A DNA stretch of 64,000 nucleotides from Citrifermentans bemidjiense Bem (GTDB lineage: Bacteria; Desulfobacterota; Desulfuromonadia; Geobacterales; Geobacteraceae): the NCBI RefSeq assembly GCF_000020725.1, contig NC_011146.1, positions 2,851,501-2,915,500 on the forward strand, written 5' to 3'. A program made the position numbers and the translations under genes. Positions 33,419 to 43,202 of the stretch are shown here, one piece after another (position 1 is the first letter of the stretch; every line of letters starts with the position of its first letter). The notes beneath the pieces were generated by a model that was not told the origin of the DNA, made no database searches, and was given only the letters and a program-made list of their open reading frames with translations.

Positions 33419-36331
33419 ATGAGAACTTTATTTATTGCGGTAACGCTTGTGCTATGCACCGTTTCCCTTTCACTGGCAGTGAAATTCGACACCTCCTTCA
33501 CCTACTCGACCATCGAGACCGAGCACTTCTCCATCCATTACCACCAGGGACTGGAACCGGCCGCCCGGAAGGTCGCGGCCATAGCCGAAGAGACGCATCC
33601 CCTGCTGACCCGGGAGTTCCGCTGGCAACCCGCCGGTAAAACCCAGGTGGTGCTCATCGACAGCAGCGACTTCATCAACGGGCTCGCCGTCACCATCCCT
33701 TACAACGCCGTCTACCTGCAGGTGGTCCCCCCCACGGTCGCCTCCACCCTGGGCGAATACGACGACTGGCTCAGGGTCCTCTTCACCCACGAGTACGCCC
33801 ACATACTCTCCTCCGACCCCGCCCGCGGCTACTCCAAGGTGACCCGGGCCATTTTCGGCAAGCCCTTGCCCACGCTCGACCCGCTGTCGGTCCTCTTCTT
33901 CTTCGCCACCGCGCCCCCCAACACCTTCCTGCCGCGCTGGTGGCACGAGGGGATGGCGACCTGGGCAGAGACGAAGTACACGGGGGTCGGACGCGGCAAG
34001 GGGAGCTACTACGACATGGTGTTCCGCGCCGCCGTCGCGGACGACAACCTCCCCTCGGTGGACCAGATCAACGGCGACGTCGCCTATTGGCCCTCCGGCC
34101 ACTTAGCCTACATGTACGGCTACCGCCTGCAGCGCTACATCGCCGACGCCTATGGCCCCGACGCAGCCGGAAAGCTCGCCATCACCCACTCCGGGCGCCT
34201 TCCTTACCTGATCGGCAGGCCGCCTGAGGACCTTTTCCACGGCAAGGATTACAGCGATATCTACCGCGACATGATCGTCGCCCTGAAGCTGGAGCAGACG
34301 GCGCACATCAAGGAGCTTTCCCGCGTCCCCTTCACGCCGCTCACCAGCGTGAACGATCAAGGCGAGAACCTCACCAACCCGCGCTTTTCGCCGGACGGCA
34401 GCCGCATCGCCTTCACCAGGCGCGACCCCAACGAGCACACCTCCGTCGTCGTGACCGACGCCTCCGGAAAAAAGGTGCTGGCGCAGTTCCGGCGCCAGTC
34501 CTCCGATGGAAGCCTCAGCTGGTCCCCCGACGGCAAGAGCGTCTACTTCACCCAGGCCGAGATCGACCGCGGCTTCAACACGTACCAGGACCTCTACGTC
34601 CGCGACTTGGGGCGCGGCGAAACGAGGAGGATCACCAAGGGAGAGCGCCTCGGAGACGCGCAGATAGCGCCCGACGGCAAGACGGTCGCCGCCGTAATCA
34701 GTTCGCGCGGCAGCCAGAACTTGGCGCTTTTGGACCTGAGCCAGGGAGAAAAGCCGCAGCCGCGCCAGGTTACAAGCTACTCGCTGGAACGGGTAGCGTC
34801 TCCCAACTTCTCGCCCGACGGCCGCAGCATCTGCTATGTCCTCACCGACAACACCGGCATGAGCGCGCTCCGTATCTACGACACGGTCGATAAAACCGAC
34901 CGCGCCCTTTTCAGGGCCAGCCACACCTTCGCCTTCCCGGTCTTCGGGCCCGACGGCTCGACCATCTTCTACATCTCCGACGAGACCGGGGTGTTCAACC
35001 TCTTCGCATACGACCTCAAGGGAGGCGCGAGCTACCAGGTGAGCCACCTTCTTACCGGAGCGATTCAACCCGCACCAGCCCCGGACGGCTCCTCCATGCT
35101 GCTCTCCAGCTACAGCTCCAAGGGGTTCAAGATCGCCCGCATGGAACTCGACCGCTCCCGGTGGAGCCTCGCGCGCGGGCCGTCGCTTCCCTCGGCACGA
35201 ACAGCCCCCCTTGCTGCACCGACAGAGACGGAACAGGCCACGGCGCCCCCCTCTTCGCGTTACAGCGCAGCAAAGACCCTGCTGCCGCGCTTCTGGCTGC
35301 CTAAGATCTACGGGGACGGCTCGGACCAGGCCGTGATCGGGGCCTTCACCGCCGGCGCCGACGTCTTGGGGTACAACTCCTACGCCGTCAGCGGGGCCTA
35401 CAGCGAAGGGAGAAAGCGCGGCTATTTCAGCCTTACCTACCTGAACGATTACTTCTACCCGACCCTGTCGCTTCGGGCGCACAACGAACCGGTTGTCTAC
35501 AGCGACCTGTACCAGAAAGGGTATGACTATTGGGAGGTGAACCGCGGGGTGGAGCTGGCAGCGTCCGTACCTGTCAACTTCCTGGAGTCGGCCTACCGCA
35601 TCAAGGGGGGATACGAGCTTTTGGACCAGCAGGCGTTGAGCCGCCTGAACAGCAACGGCACGTTCGGCGGGATCCCCGTCTTCCAGGGGAGCAGAAACAA
35701 CCTCTTCGCGGGGATCAGCTACGAGAGCGCCCTCAAGTACCCCTACTCCATCAGCTCGGAAGAGGGGTGCAACCTGGCATTTCTATACCGTTACTTCGGC
35801 CGCGACATCGGCAGCGATCAAAACCTCTCCGAGTACAGCGCCAGTTTCGAGCAGTACCTGCGCCTGTCGAAAACACGGCTCCCGCACCAGGTGCTCTACC
35901 TGCGCCTTTCCGGAGCTCTCGCCGACGGAGACCTGCAGTACGGGCAGCAGGCGTTCCAGATCGGCGGGGCACCAGCGGAGTACAACCAATACCCGCTGCG
36001 CGGCTACCCCGCCCGCTCCATGACCGGAAAATACGTCGCCACCGGCACCCTGGAGTACCGCGCGCCGCTCGCCTACCCTTTCAGCGGCCCCGGGACGGCT
36101 CCGGCTTTCCTGGAGAAGGTGCACGGCGCGCTCTTCACCGACGCGGGCCAGGTCTGGGACGACAACAGGAGTTTTCACGCCAACGAAACGAGGGTCGGTG
36201 CCGGAGCGGAACTAAGAGCGGACATGACCATCGGCTACTGGGCCAAGGTCACCCCCGCCGTCGGTTTTGCCCACGGCTTCAACCGCGGCGGGGAAAACCA
36301 GATATACTTCACGCTGTACCTCGGCCTGTAG
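33419..36331 (+). CDS. protease-like / TolB-type propeller / outer membrane beta-barrel fusion protein
   Basis: A 970-residue exported protein in three parts. After a signal peptide (residues 1-20), residues 25-300 form a gluzincin-type domain: HEYAHILSS at 124-128 and WWHEGMATWAE near 175 (third ligand Glu), as in peptidase-MA-like families. Residues 310-600 carry at least six PD40/WD40-like TolB repeats (FSPDGSRIAFT, WSPDGKSVYFT, IAPDGKTVAAV, FSPDGRSICYV, FGPDGSTIFYI, PAPDGSSMLL). Residues 650-970 alternate like an outer-membrane beta-barrel of the surface-antigen type and end IYFTLYLGL. Such a chain would span periplasm and outer membrane. Activity and substrate are unknown. Confidence 0.8.
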   Translation: MRTLFIAVTLVLCTVSLSLAVKFDTSFTYSTIETEHFSIHYHQGLEPAARKVAAIAEETHPLLTREFRWQPAGKTQVVLIDSSDFINGLAVTIPYNAVYLQVVPPTVASTLGEYDDWLRVLFTHEYAHILSSDPARGYSKVTRAIFGKPLPTLDPLSVLFFFATAPPNTFLPRWWHEGMATWAETKYTGVGRGKGSYYDMVFRAAVADDNLPSVDQINGDVAYWPSGHLAYMYGYRLQRYIADAYGPDAAGKLAITHSGRLPYLIGRPPEDLFHGKDYSDIYRDMIVALKLEQTAHIKELSRVPFTPLTSVNDQGENLTNPRFSPDGSRIAFTRRDPNEHTSVVVTDASGKKVLAQFRRQSSDGSLSWSPDGKSVYFTQAEIDRGFNTYQDLYVRDLGRGETRRITKGERLGDAQIAPDGKTVAAVISSRGSQNLALLDLSQGEKPQPRQVTSYSLERVASPNFSPDGRSICYVLTDNTGMSALRIYDTVDKTDRALFRASHTFAFPVFGPDGSTIFYISDETGVFNLFAYDLKGGASYQVSHLLTGAIQPAPAPDGSSMLLSSYSSKGFKIARMELDRSRWSLARGPSLPSARTAPLAAPTETEQATAPPSSRYSAAKTLLPRFWLPKIYGDGSDQAVIGAFTAGADVLGYNSYAVSGAYSEGRKRGYFSLTYLNDYFYPTLSLRAHNEPVVYSDLYQKGYDYWEVNRGVELAASVPVNFLESAYRIKGGYELLDQQALSRLNSNGTFGGIPVFQGSRNNLFAGISYESALKYPYSISSEEGCNLAFLYRYFGRDIGSDQNLSEYSASFEQYLRLSKTRLPHQVLYLRLSGALADGDLQYGQQAFQIGGAPAEYNQYPLRGYPARSMTGKYVATGTLEYRAPLAYPFSGPGTAPAFLEKVHGALFTDAGQVWDDNRSFHANETRVGAGAELRADMTIGYWAKVTPAVGFAHGFNRGGENQIYFTLYLGL

Positions 36332-36398
36332 GGGGGCGACAGCGCCCCCTGCAGCGGCTCGGGGGCCATAAAAAAGCGCCAATACGGGAGGTCTCTTT

Positions 36399-37001
36399 AT
36401 GCGAATCATCGTCGTCGGAGCAACCGGAACTATAGGAAAAGCCGTGGCCAAGCTGTTGTCCACGGAGCATGAAGTGGCGAAGGTCGCCTTCAGTAGCGGC
36501 GACTTGCGGGTGGACATGTCGCGCAAGGATTCCATAGAGTCGATGTTCAAGGAGGTCGGAGACTTCGATGCCCTGGTCTGCGCGGCGGGAGTCGCCAGGT
36601 TCGGCTCCCTGGCTGAATTGACCGACGAGGACTTCCAGACCGGGCTCTCCGGGAAGCTGATGGGCCAGGTCAACCTGGTCCGGGTGGGGATGCACTACAT
36701 CCGGGATAACGGCTCCTTCACGCTGACCAGCGGGGTCTTGAGCCACCAGCCCATGCCCGGGAGTTCCTCCATCAGCATGATCAACGCGGGGCTCGAAGGG
36801 TTTGTCCGCGCCGCCGCGCTGGAACTGCCGCGCGGGATCAGGATCAACGTGGTGAGCCCCCCCTGGGTGAAGGAGACCCTTGAGGCGCTGGATATGGACA
36901 GCTCGGGGGGAATGCCTGCGCAGGACGTGGCGCAGGCCTACTGGGCCAGCATACACGGCGCCCGCAGCGGCCTAGTCATCAACGCCCGGGACTTCGCCTG
37001 A
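36399..37001 (+). CDS. short-chain dehydrogenase/reductase-like protein
   Basis: A 200-residue Rossmann-fold protein: N-terminal VVGATGTIGKAVAKLL, NAG-like region ALVCAAGVARFGSL and a Ser-containing strand SFTLTSGVLS. The canonical YxxxK catalytic pair is not visible: where it should lie, the sequence reads SSSISMINAGLEGF. The protein is also shorter than usual (about 250). It may be catalytically altered or use a different residue. Start ATG has GGGAGG upstream. It ends at a bidirectional terminator shared with the convergent kinase operon. Confidence 0.75.
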   Translation: MRIIVVGATGTIGKAVAKLLSTEHEVAKVAFSSGDLRVDMSRKDSIESMFKEVGDFDALVCAAGVARFGSLAELTDEDFQTGLSGKLMGQVNLVRVGMHYIRDNGSFTLTSGVLSHQPMPGSSSISMINAGLEGFVRAAALELPRGIRINVVSPPWVKETLEALDMDSSGGMPAQDVAQAYWASIHGARSGLVINARDFA

Positions 37002-37030
37002 GACAGAAGCAGGAAAGGGCAGGAATTAAA

Positions 37031-37064
37031 AAGGGGAGCGCCGCTAACAGGCGCTCCCCTTTTC
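37031..37064. terminator. bidirectional rho-independent terminator
   Basis: GGGGAGCGCC (37033-37042), 7-nt loop, GGCGCTCCCC (37050-37059), with A-run before and T-run after. It separates the plus-strand dehydrogenase from the minus-strand kinase operon and works for both. Confidence 0.92.
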
Positions 37065-37084
37065 TTGTCTCCGGAAATCCGGAA

Positions 37085-39076
37085 TCACCTCTCCAGCACT
37101 TCCCTCACCTTGCGCAGCAGTTGGGCCGGCTGCACCGGCTTCATGATCAGCTCGACCCCGTCTTCCATGCCGCGGCTCTGGATGAAATCGGAGGTGTAGC
37201 CGCTGGTGAAGAGGACCTTCGCCTCCGGCTGCAGCTTCTTGATCTCCGCGAACGCCTCTATGCCGTTTTTGCGCGGCATGATGATGTCCATCAGGATCAA
37301 CCCGATGTCGCTTGAGTGGGCGGTGAAGCGCTCGACCACCTCCTGCCCGTTCTCAGCCAGGATCACCTGGTAGCCGTGCTTGGTCAGCACCATGTCCACC
37401 AGGTTGCGCACGCTCGGGTCGTCTTCGGCGACCAGGATGGTCTCGGTCCCCATTTCCGGCTCCTGGTCGACCGCCGGCTCCTGGTACATTTCGGCGCAGT
37501 CTGCGGCAAGCGGCAGATAGATGCTGAAGACGGTGCCGTCCCCGGGTTTGCTGTCGACGGTGATGTAACCCCTGTGCTGCTGCACGATACCGTAGACGAT
37601 CGCCATGCCGAGCCCCGTACCCTTCCCCACCTCCTTGGTGGTGAAGAAAGGCTCGAAGATCCGCTTGCTGATCTCGGCGGGCATCCCCTTGCCGTTGTCG
37701 GACACGATGATCACGGCATAGCTCCCTGCCGGGCCGCAGAAGGCGGAAAGCGAGTCGTCTTCGAAGAGGCCGGTCGCGATGGTGAAGGTCCCTCCGTTTT
37801 CCATGGCGTCGCGCGCATTGGCGGCCAGGTTGATGAGCACCTGTTCGATCTGCCCCATGTCGACCCAGACCGGCAGAGAGTCCGGGAGCAGATGCGTCTT
37901 CAGCTGGATGTCCTCCCCTATCACGCGGGTGAGGAAGGTCTCCACGCGCTGCACGATCTCCCCCAGGTCCAGCTTCTGAGGCGCCATCGGCTGCTTCCGG
38001 CTGAAAGCCAGAAGCCCCTTGGTCAGTTCGGCAGCCCTCTCGGTGGCGATGGCGATCTGTTCGGCCAGCCTCACTTCGTTCCCAAGCGCTGGGAGGTCCA
38101 TCATGAGCATGTTGGCGTAGCCTGCGATCACGGTGAGGATGTTGTTGAAGTCGTGCGCGACACCTCCAGCCAGCTGCCCTACCGCCTCCATCTTCTGCGA
38201 CTGCCGGAGCTGCTCCTCCATGAGCTGCCGCTCGGTGACGTCGGAAAGGGCTCCGGAGAGGCGAACGGCCGCCCCCAGGCTGTCCCACTCCGCCTGCCCG
38301 CGGACCCGAAAGCGCAGGTACCCTCCCTCGCGGTTCCTAAGCCTGAGCTCCACGTCCAGGGACGTTTTCCCGGACAGGTGCGATTCGAGCGCCTCCTGCG
38401 CCACGGCCATATCGTCTGGATGCAGCCGCGAATAGAAGGTATCGACTCGGTTCTCCAGTTCGTCGTCGGCAAAGCCCAAGAGTTCCTTCCAGCGCGGGGA
38501 AAAATAGCACTCGCCGGTCACCACGTTCCAGTCCCAAAGCCCGTCCGTCGTCCCCCGCACCGCCCGGGTGTAGCGCGCCTCGTTCTCGGCAAGGCGTGCC
38601 AGGTTCTCCGTCAGCACCTGGTTCATGAGCAGCAGCTCCGAAGTCCGTTTCTGCACCAGAGCCTCCAGGCTGTCCCGCTCTTGCCGCAGCGCGTCCTCGG
38701 AACGCTTGATCCGCACCATCGCCCTGATCTGGGCCACAAGTTCAGCCTCGTCGATGGGCTTGGAGAGGAACGCGTCGGCGCCGCACTCGAGCCCCCGCAC
38801 CTTGCCGGAGGGATCGGTGCGATGCGCGGTGACCAGGATGATGGGGATATGTTGGGTGGAGGGGTTTCCCTTGAGCCTGCGGGTCGCCTCGTATCCGTCC
38901 ATGACCGGCATCTGGATGTCCAAAAGGATGGTGTCGGGCGCCTCCAGCAGCGCCCTGCGGATGCCGTCCTGGGCCGAGGCGGAGGTGATGAGGTTTGCTT
39001 CGGGCATGAAAATCTTCAGCAGCGCCTTCAGCGTGAGGAGATTGTCGTGGTTGTCGTCTATGGCGAGAATTTTCAT
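37085..39076 (-). CDS. hybrid sensor histidine kinase: REC-coiled coil-PAS-HisKA-HATPase-REC
   Basis: A 663-residue cytoplasmic hybrid kinase with no membrane segment. The N-terminal receiver has phosphoacceptor D53 ([18 protein letters not shown]). A coiled coil leads to a PAS domain ([19 protein letters not shown]). The dimerization domain carries His in [17 protein letters not shown], then the ATPase N, G1 and G2 boxes ([41 protein letters not shown]). The C-terminal receiver is [12 protein letters not shown] with [10 protein letters not shown]. As the last gene of the CheR operon (37 bp after the four-receiver kinase), it probably accepts phosphate from that kinase at the N-terminal receiver. 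Confidence 0.93.
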   Translation of the reverse strand: MKILAIDDNHDNLLTLKALLKIFMPEANLITSASAQDGIRRALLEAPDTILLDIQMPVMDGYEATRRLKGNPSTQHIPIILVTAHRTDPSGKVRGLECGADAFLSKPIDEAELVAQIRAMVRIKRSEDALRQERDSLEALVQKRTSELLLMNQVLTENLARLAENEARYTRAVRGTTDGLWDWNVVTGECYFSPRWKELLGFADDELENRVDTFYSRLHPDDMAVAQEALESHLSGKTSLDVELRLRNREGGYLRFRVRGQAEWDSLGAAVRLSGALSDVTERQLMEEQLRQSQKMEAVGQLAGGVAHDFNNILTVIAGYANMLMMDLPALGNEVRLAEQIAIATERAAELTKGLLAFSRKQPMAPQKLDLGEIVQRVETFLTRVIGEDIQLKTHLLPDSLPVWVDMGQIEQVLINLAANARDAMENGGTFTIATGLFEDDSLSAFCGPAGSYAVIIVSDNGKGMPAEISKRIFEPFFTTKEVGKGTGLGMAIVYGIVQQHRGYITVDSKPGDGTVFSIYLPLAADCAEMYQEPAVDQEPEMGTETILVAEDDPSVRNLVDMVLTKHGYQVILAENGQEVVERFTAHSSDIGLILMDIIMPRKNGIEAFAEIKKLQPEAKVLFTSGYTSDFIQSRGMEDGVELIMKPVQPAQLLRKVREVLER

Positions 39077-39113
39077 TTAACGGTTTCCTCGACTGCTAAA
39101 AGGGGGGCCGGTT

Positions 39114-42100
39114 TTACTTCCCGTTTGGCGCAGTCCCCGCTGCGACGAATTTGGTGACCAGTTCCTGCAACTCTTCCGGCTGGTAGGGCTTGGAGACGTA
39201 GGCCACGCAACCCGCCTCCATCAGCATCTCCCGGTCCCCCGTCATGGCGCTCGCGGTGAGGGCCACCACCGGGATGAGAGCCGTGGCATTATCCTGCTTC
39301 AGGCGCCTTAGTACGGCGAGTCCGTCCATGCCGGGGAGATGCATGTCCAAAAGGATCAGCGAAGGGGACCCTGTCTGCGCCAGGAGAAGCCCGGACTCGC
39401 CGTCGGTCGCCTCGACCAGGCGGTACTCCTCCCCCAAAACGGCCCGAAGCGTTACCAGGTTGTCCGGGTTGTCCTCGACCACCAGCACCGACCCGTCCCC
39501 CTGCCAGCCCCCGGGGAAAAGCGCGGCGCCGGTCGCCGTCGACGCGGTGCCCGGCTTGAACAGGCATACCGCCCCGAGCATCTCGTAGACTCTCCGCAGC
39601 AGTTCGTGCTGCTCCACGTCCCCTTTTTGGACCAGGTGGTTCACCTCGAGCAGGCGCAACCGGTCGTGCTCGCCCGGCGAAAGGGTCTTCGCCGTCATCA
39701 CCATGACCGGCACCTGTTCGGTCAGCCGCGAGGCGCGCACCGCTTTCAACACGTCGAAGCCGTCCACCTCCGGCATCATCAGGTCGAGGATGATACCGTC
39801 GGGCACGTGGGTCTTCAGATAGGAAAGAGCATGTCTGCCGCCTGAGACGGCGTCGACGCAGAACCCGGCGCTTTCCAGCGCGAAGCGGAGCTGGATGGTG
39901 GCCGCCTCGCTGTCCTCGACGATGAGGATCCTCGCCCCGTTTGCGCTTTGCTCGCAGGGAAGGCGCCAGCCGATCCGCTCCAGGCTGTGCACCAATTCGT
40001 CCAGCACCACCTCGCGCTCGAGCCCCCCCTTGGAAAGGATGGCGCTCACCCCGGAGGAGAGGCGCTCCAACTCCGCCGAGTTCAGATCCTTGGAAGTTAT
40101 CACCACCACAGGAATTGCCGCGGTGGACTGGTTGGACCTGAGCTTGTCCAACACGGCCGCGCCGTCCATCCCGGGCATCAGCAGGTCGAGAGTGATCAGG
40201 TCGGGCCGGTCGGCTGCGGCGATTTCCAGGGCCTGCGCGCCGTCCTCGGCCAAGAGCACGTCCATCCCCATCTCCTTGAAGAGCGAGGCGATGAAGAACC
40301 GGTCGTATTCGCTGTCGTCGACCACCAGCACCAGCCGGCATCCCGCGCCGGCGAGCTTGGTGAAGGTCTCTATGAGCTGTTCCCTGCTCACCGGTTTGGC
40401 TATCACCCCGACCGCGCCGAGGGCGATTCCCGTCGCGCGGTCGTCCGACAGCGACACGATCACCACGGGGATATCGGCCGTTTCGCGCTGGTCCTTCAGC
40501 TCGCGCATCACCTCCCAACCGTCCATGTCCGGCATCATGATGTCGAGCGTGATGGCGAAAGGCTTCTTGGCGCGTGCGAGCCTCAGGGCGTCGGCGCCGT
40601 TTAGCGCGGTAAGCGTTTCGAAACCCGCCTGAGAGAGATGCGACGCGATCAGCGACACGGCCTCGGGGTCGTCGTCCACCACCAGGACCGACCTACCCTG
40701 CATCGGAGCCTGCGCCCGCTCCGCAGGGAAGGAGGCGTTACCCGAAGCCTGCGGTCCCTGCACGCTCCCGGTGCCGTCGCAAGGAAGCCGCAGGGTGAAG
40801 ACGGACCCCTTGCCGAGCTCGCTTCGCACCGACACGTCCCCTCCCAAAAGGCGCGCCGTCTTCTTCACGATGGCAAGCCCAAGCCCCGTCCCCTCGAAGG
40901 AGCGGGAGGTGCTGCCGTCGGCCTGGCGGAATTCGTGGAAAATGGTTTCCAGGTACTGCGGCGCTATGCCGATGCCGGTATCCTCCACCTCGACCAGGAA
41001 CTCTTCCCCCTCGGCGCCGAGCCTCACCGTGACCGCCCCCTCGGCGGTGAACTTCACCGCGTTGCCGATCAGGTTCTGCAGCATCTGGCGCAGCCTTTTC
41101 ACGTCGATCACCGCGGTTGGGAGCGCCTCGGGCGCCTCCAGCGAGATAGCAATCCCCTTTTCGCGGGCCAGCACCGAAAGCCCGTCCACCACTTCGGCTG
41201 TGACCTTTTGCAGGGAGACCGTCTCCAGGTAAACCTCCTGGCGGCCGGACTCGATCTTGGCCAGGTCGAGGATGTCGTTGATCAGGGACAAAAGGTGCTT
41301 GCCGTTTCTCTCGATGATGGAAAGGTACCCCTTCTCGTCCTCGGTGAGACGCGAGCCTCCCTGCACCGCCAGCACCCGGGAGAGCGCCAGCACCGAGTTG
41401 AGCGGGGTTCTGAGCTCATGGCTCATGTTGGAGAGGAATTCGCTCTTGAGCCTGGTCGCCTCTTCCAATTGCTGCTTTTGCAGGTCCAGCACCTGGTTGT
41501 GGCGGGAAAGCTCCTCCGACTGGTGGGCCAGCTCGGTGGACTGCTGCACCAGTTCCTCGGACTGCTGGGTCAGCTCCTCGTTTTTAAGCGCCAGTTCGTT
41601 CGCCAGCAACCGGACATCCTCGCCGGAGAGTATCCTGGCGAAGGCCGCCCCCAGCGGCATCTGCACCAGCTCCAGGATCTCGTGCACCTTCGGCGGGAAG
41701 GGGCGCTCCGAGGCGATGGAAACGAAAGCGCGGATCTCGGCGTCGACCGAGATCGGGACGGTGGCTATCTCGGCGGGAACGATCTCGCCGAAGCTGGTGG
41801 CAAAGCGCAGCGGGCTCCCTTCCTGCGGCGTATAGCAGGACACGGTGCCGCTGGCGAGGATCACCCCCAACTCTCCCTCCAGATGCCTGCGTTGGAACCG
41901 GCGCAGCAGGGAAGAATCGAGACCTATGGCATGCATGGGCGCAAACTCCCCTGTCTGCCGCTCCTCCACGTAGGCGACCGCCATCCTGGCGCCGGTGATC
42001 TCCAAAAAGACCGGGAGGAGCTTGCTGAAAAAGTCGTCCATCCCCTCGGCCACTACCAGGTTCTGGGAGAGCCGCGACATCCCTTGCTGGGCCGCCATCT

Positions 42101-43202
42101 TCGTCTGCAGCGTCCGGGCCATGCTGTTGAAACTTCGCGCCAGGGTCTTCTGTTCGTCGGTACCCTCCGGGACGGCCCGGGCGTCGAAATCACCATCTTC
42201 CAGCTCCTTCGCGCTGGCAGCCAGGTTCACCAGCGGATCGGCTATGGATCGCGCCAGCCTGAAGGCGAGCAAGCAGGCAAAAACCGAGATGAGCGCAGCG
42301 AGACCATAGGTTATGAAGAGGAGGCTACGGATCGGCGCCAGGATCTCGCGGCTGTCCTGCTTGCAGACGAGCCCCCAGCCGGTGCGGGGTATGTGGACAA
42401 AGGCGGACAGCACATCCACTCCGCGATAGTCGGTGGTCTGCGCGATGCCGCTTTCTCCCCGCGCCGCCATCTGCGCCGGTTTCCCCTTGAGCGGCACCTT
42501 CAGTATCCCCTGGGAGAAGGCCCGCAGCTCGTTGAGAGGCATCACCTCCCGGTTCACCAGCACCGTCTCGCCGGTATCCCCCATGCCGGTGCGGTTGCCG
42601 GTGATGTCGTAAAGCAGGGTGTGCAGGTTGTAGCGCGCTACCAGGAGGGCGCCGACGCGCGATTTGGTCGCCGCCCCGATCGGGACGGCGACGTCGATGC
42701 TGGGGATGCCGTCGCTCCCCAGGTAGGCGTCTCCGAAGGTGGGCGCCAGATCCTGCAGCGCGTTGCCCACCATCTCGGGCCGCGCCACGCGCGTCCCGAT
42801 CCTGCTGTCACTGGTGCAAAGCACGACGGTGCCGTCGTGTGAAACTATGGAGACGTCGGTTACGGAGGCGTTGCTGCTCTGATACCCCCGAAGCAGGGTC
42901 AGGCTCTCGCTGGTAACGCGCCCCCCGCCGGCCCCGCTCAGAAGCTGCTCTGCCGTTTCCAGCACCGAGTGGTCGGAGGCGATGGTGGAGGCGTCCACGA
43001 TCATGTTGTCGAGGATGCTGCCGATCTGCTGCTGGCGCAGCGAGGTCACCGCGTTCAGCTTGTCGAACATCAGCGACCGCGCCAACTTGACCCGCTGCAT
43101 GTAGATGATGGTGGTGACCAGGAACAAAGGCACGAGGCAGATCGCCGTGAACCAGAAGGCAAGCCGCGCCCTGAGCGTCGGCAATTTAATCAATTTCTTC
43201 AT
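39114..43202 (-). CDS. membrane hybrid histidine kinase with Cache-like sensor, HAMP, GAF and four receiver domains
   Basis: A 1362-residue kinase. TM1 (about residues 13-33) and TM2 (about 290-312) bracket a Cache-like periplasmic sensor. HAMP (SIADPLVNLAASAKELEDGD), a GAF-like domain and a long QSEEL-rich coiled coil follow. The phosphoacceptor His is in FLSNMSHELRTPLN, with ATPase boxes NLIGNAVKFTAEG, EDTGIGIAPQY and GTGLGLAIVKKTARLLGG. Four receivers follow in order: SVLVVDDDPEAVS, LVLVVDDSEYDR, ARILIVEDSEAAT and SVLVVEDNPDN. Four receivers in one chain suggests multi-branch phosphorelay or phosphate sinks. The ATG overlaps the binding-protein stop as ATGA. The periplasmic ligand may be delivered by that protein; this is inference. 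Confidence 0.93.
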   Translation of the reverse strand: MKKLIKLPTLRARLAFWFTAICLVPLFLVTTIIYMQRVKLARSLMFDKLNAVTSLRQQQIGSILDNMIVDASTIASDHSVLETAEQLLSGAGGGRVTSESLTLLRGYQSSNASVTDVSIVSHDGTVVLCTSDSRIGTRVARPEMVGNALQDLAPTFGDAYLGSDGIPSIDVAVPIGAATKSRVGALLVARYNLHTLLYDITGNRTGMGDTGETVLVNREVMPLNELRAFSQGILKVPLKGKPAQMAARGESGIAQTTDYRGVDVLSAFVHIPRTGWGLVCKQDSREILAPIRSLLFITYGLAALISVFACLLAFRLARSIADPLVNLAASAKELEDGDFDARAVPEGTDEQKTLARSFNSMARTLQTKMAAQQGMSRLSQNLVVAEGMDDFFSKLLPVFLEITGARMAVAYVEERQTGEFAPMHAIGLDSSLLRRFQRRHLEGELGVILASGTVSCYTPQEGSPLRFATSFGEIVPAEIATVPISVDAEIRAFVSIASERPFPPKVHEILELVQMPLGAAFARILSGEDVRLLANELALKNEELTQQSEELVQQSTELAHQSEELSRHNQVLDLQKQQLEEATRLKSEFLSNMSHELRTPLNSVLALSRVLAVQGGSRLTEDEKGYLSIIERNGKHLLSLINDILDLAKIESGRQEVYLETVSLQKVTAEVVDGLSVLAREKGIAISLEAPEALPTAVIDVKRLRQMLQNLIGNAVKFTAEGAVTVRLGAEGEEFLVEVEDTGIGIAPQYLETIFHEFRQADGSTSRSFEGTGLGLAIVKKTARLLGGDVSVRSELGKGSVFTLRLPCDGTGSVQGPQASGNASFPAERAQAPMQGRSVLVVDDDPEAVSLIASHLSQAGFETLTALNGADALRLARAKKPFAITLDIMMPDMDGWEVMRELKDQRETADIPVVIVSLSDDRATGIALGAVGVIAKPVSREQLIETFTKLAGAGCRLVLVVDDSEYDRFFIASLFKEMGMDVLLAEDGAQALEIAAADRPDLITLDLLMPGMDGAAVLDKLRSNQSTAAIPVVVITSKDLNSAELERLSSGVSAILSKGGLEREVVLDELVHSLERIGWRLPCEQSANGARILIVEDSEAATIQLRFALESAGFCVDAVSGGRHALSYLKTHVPDGIILDLMMPEVDGFDVLKAVRASRLTEQVPVMVMTAKTLSPGEHDRLRLLEVNHLVQKGDVEQHELLRRVYEMLGAVCLFKPGTASTATGAALFPGGWQGDGSVLVVEDNPDNLVTLRAVLGEEYRLVEATDGESGLLLAQTGSPSLILLDMHLPGMDGLAVLRRLKQDNATALIPVVALTASAMTGDREMLMEAGCVAYVSKPYQPEELQELVTKFVAAGTAPNGK

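Noticed and set aside
34103-35482. 459-residue minus-strand ORF inside the protease-propeller-barrel gene
   Set aside because: Antisense shadow made by GC-rich third positions.
40638-42842. 734-residue plus-strand ORF opposite the four-receiver kinase
   Set aside because: Shadow; the kinase frame has complete, ordered domains.
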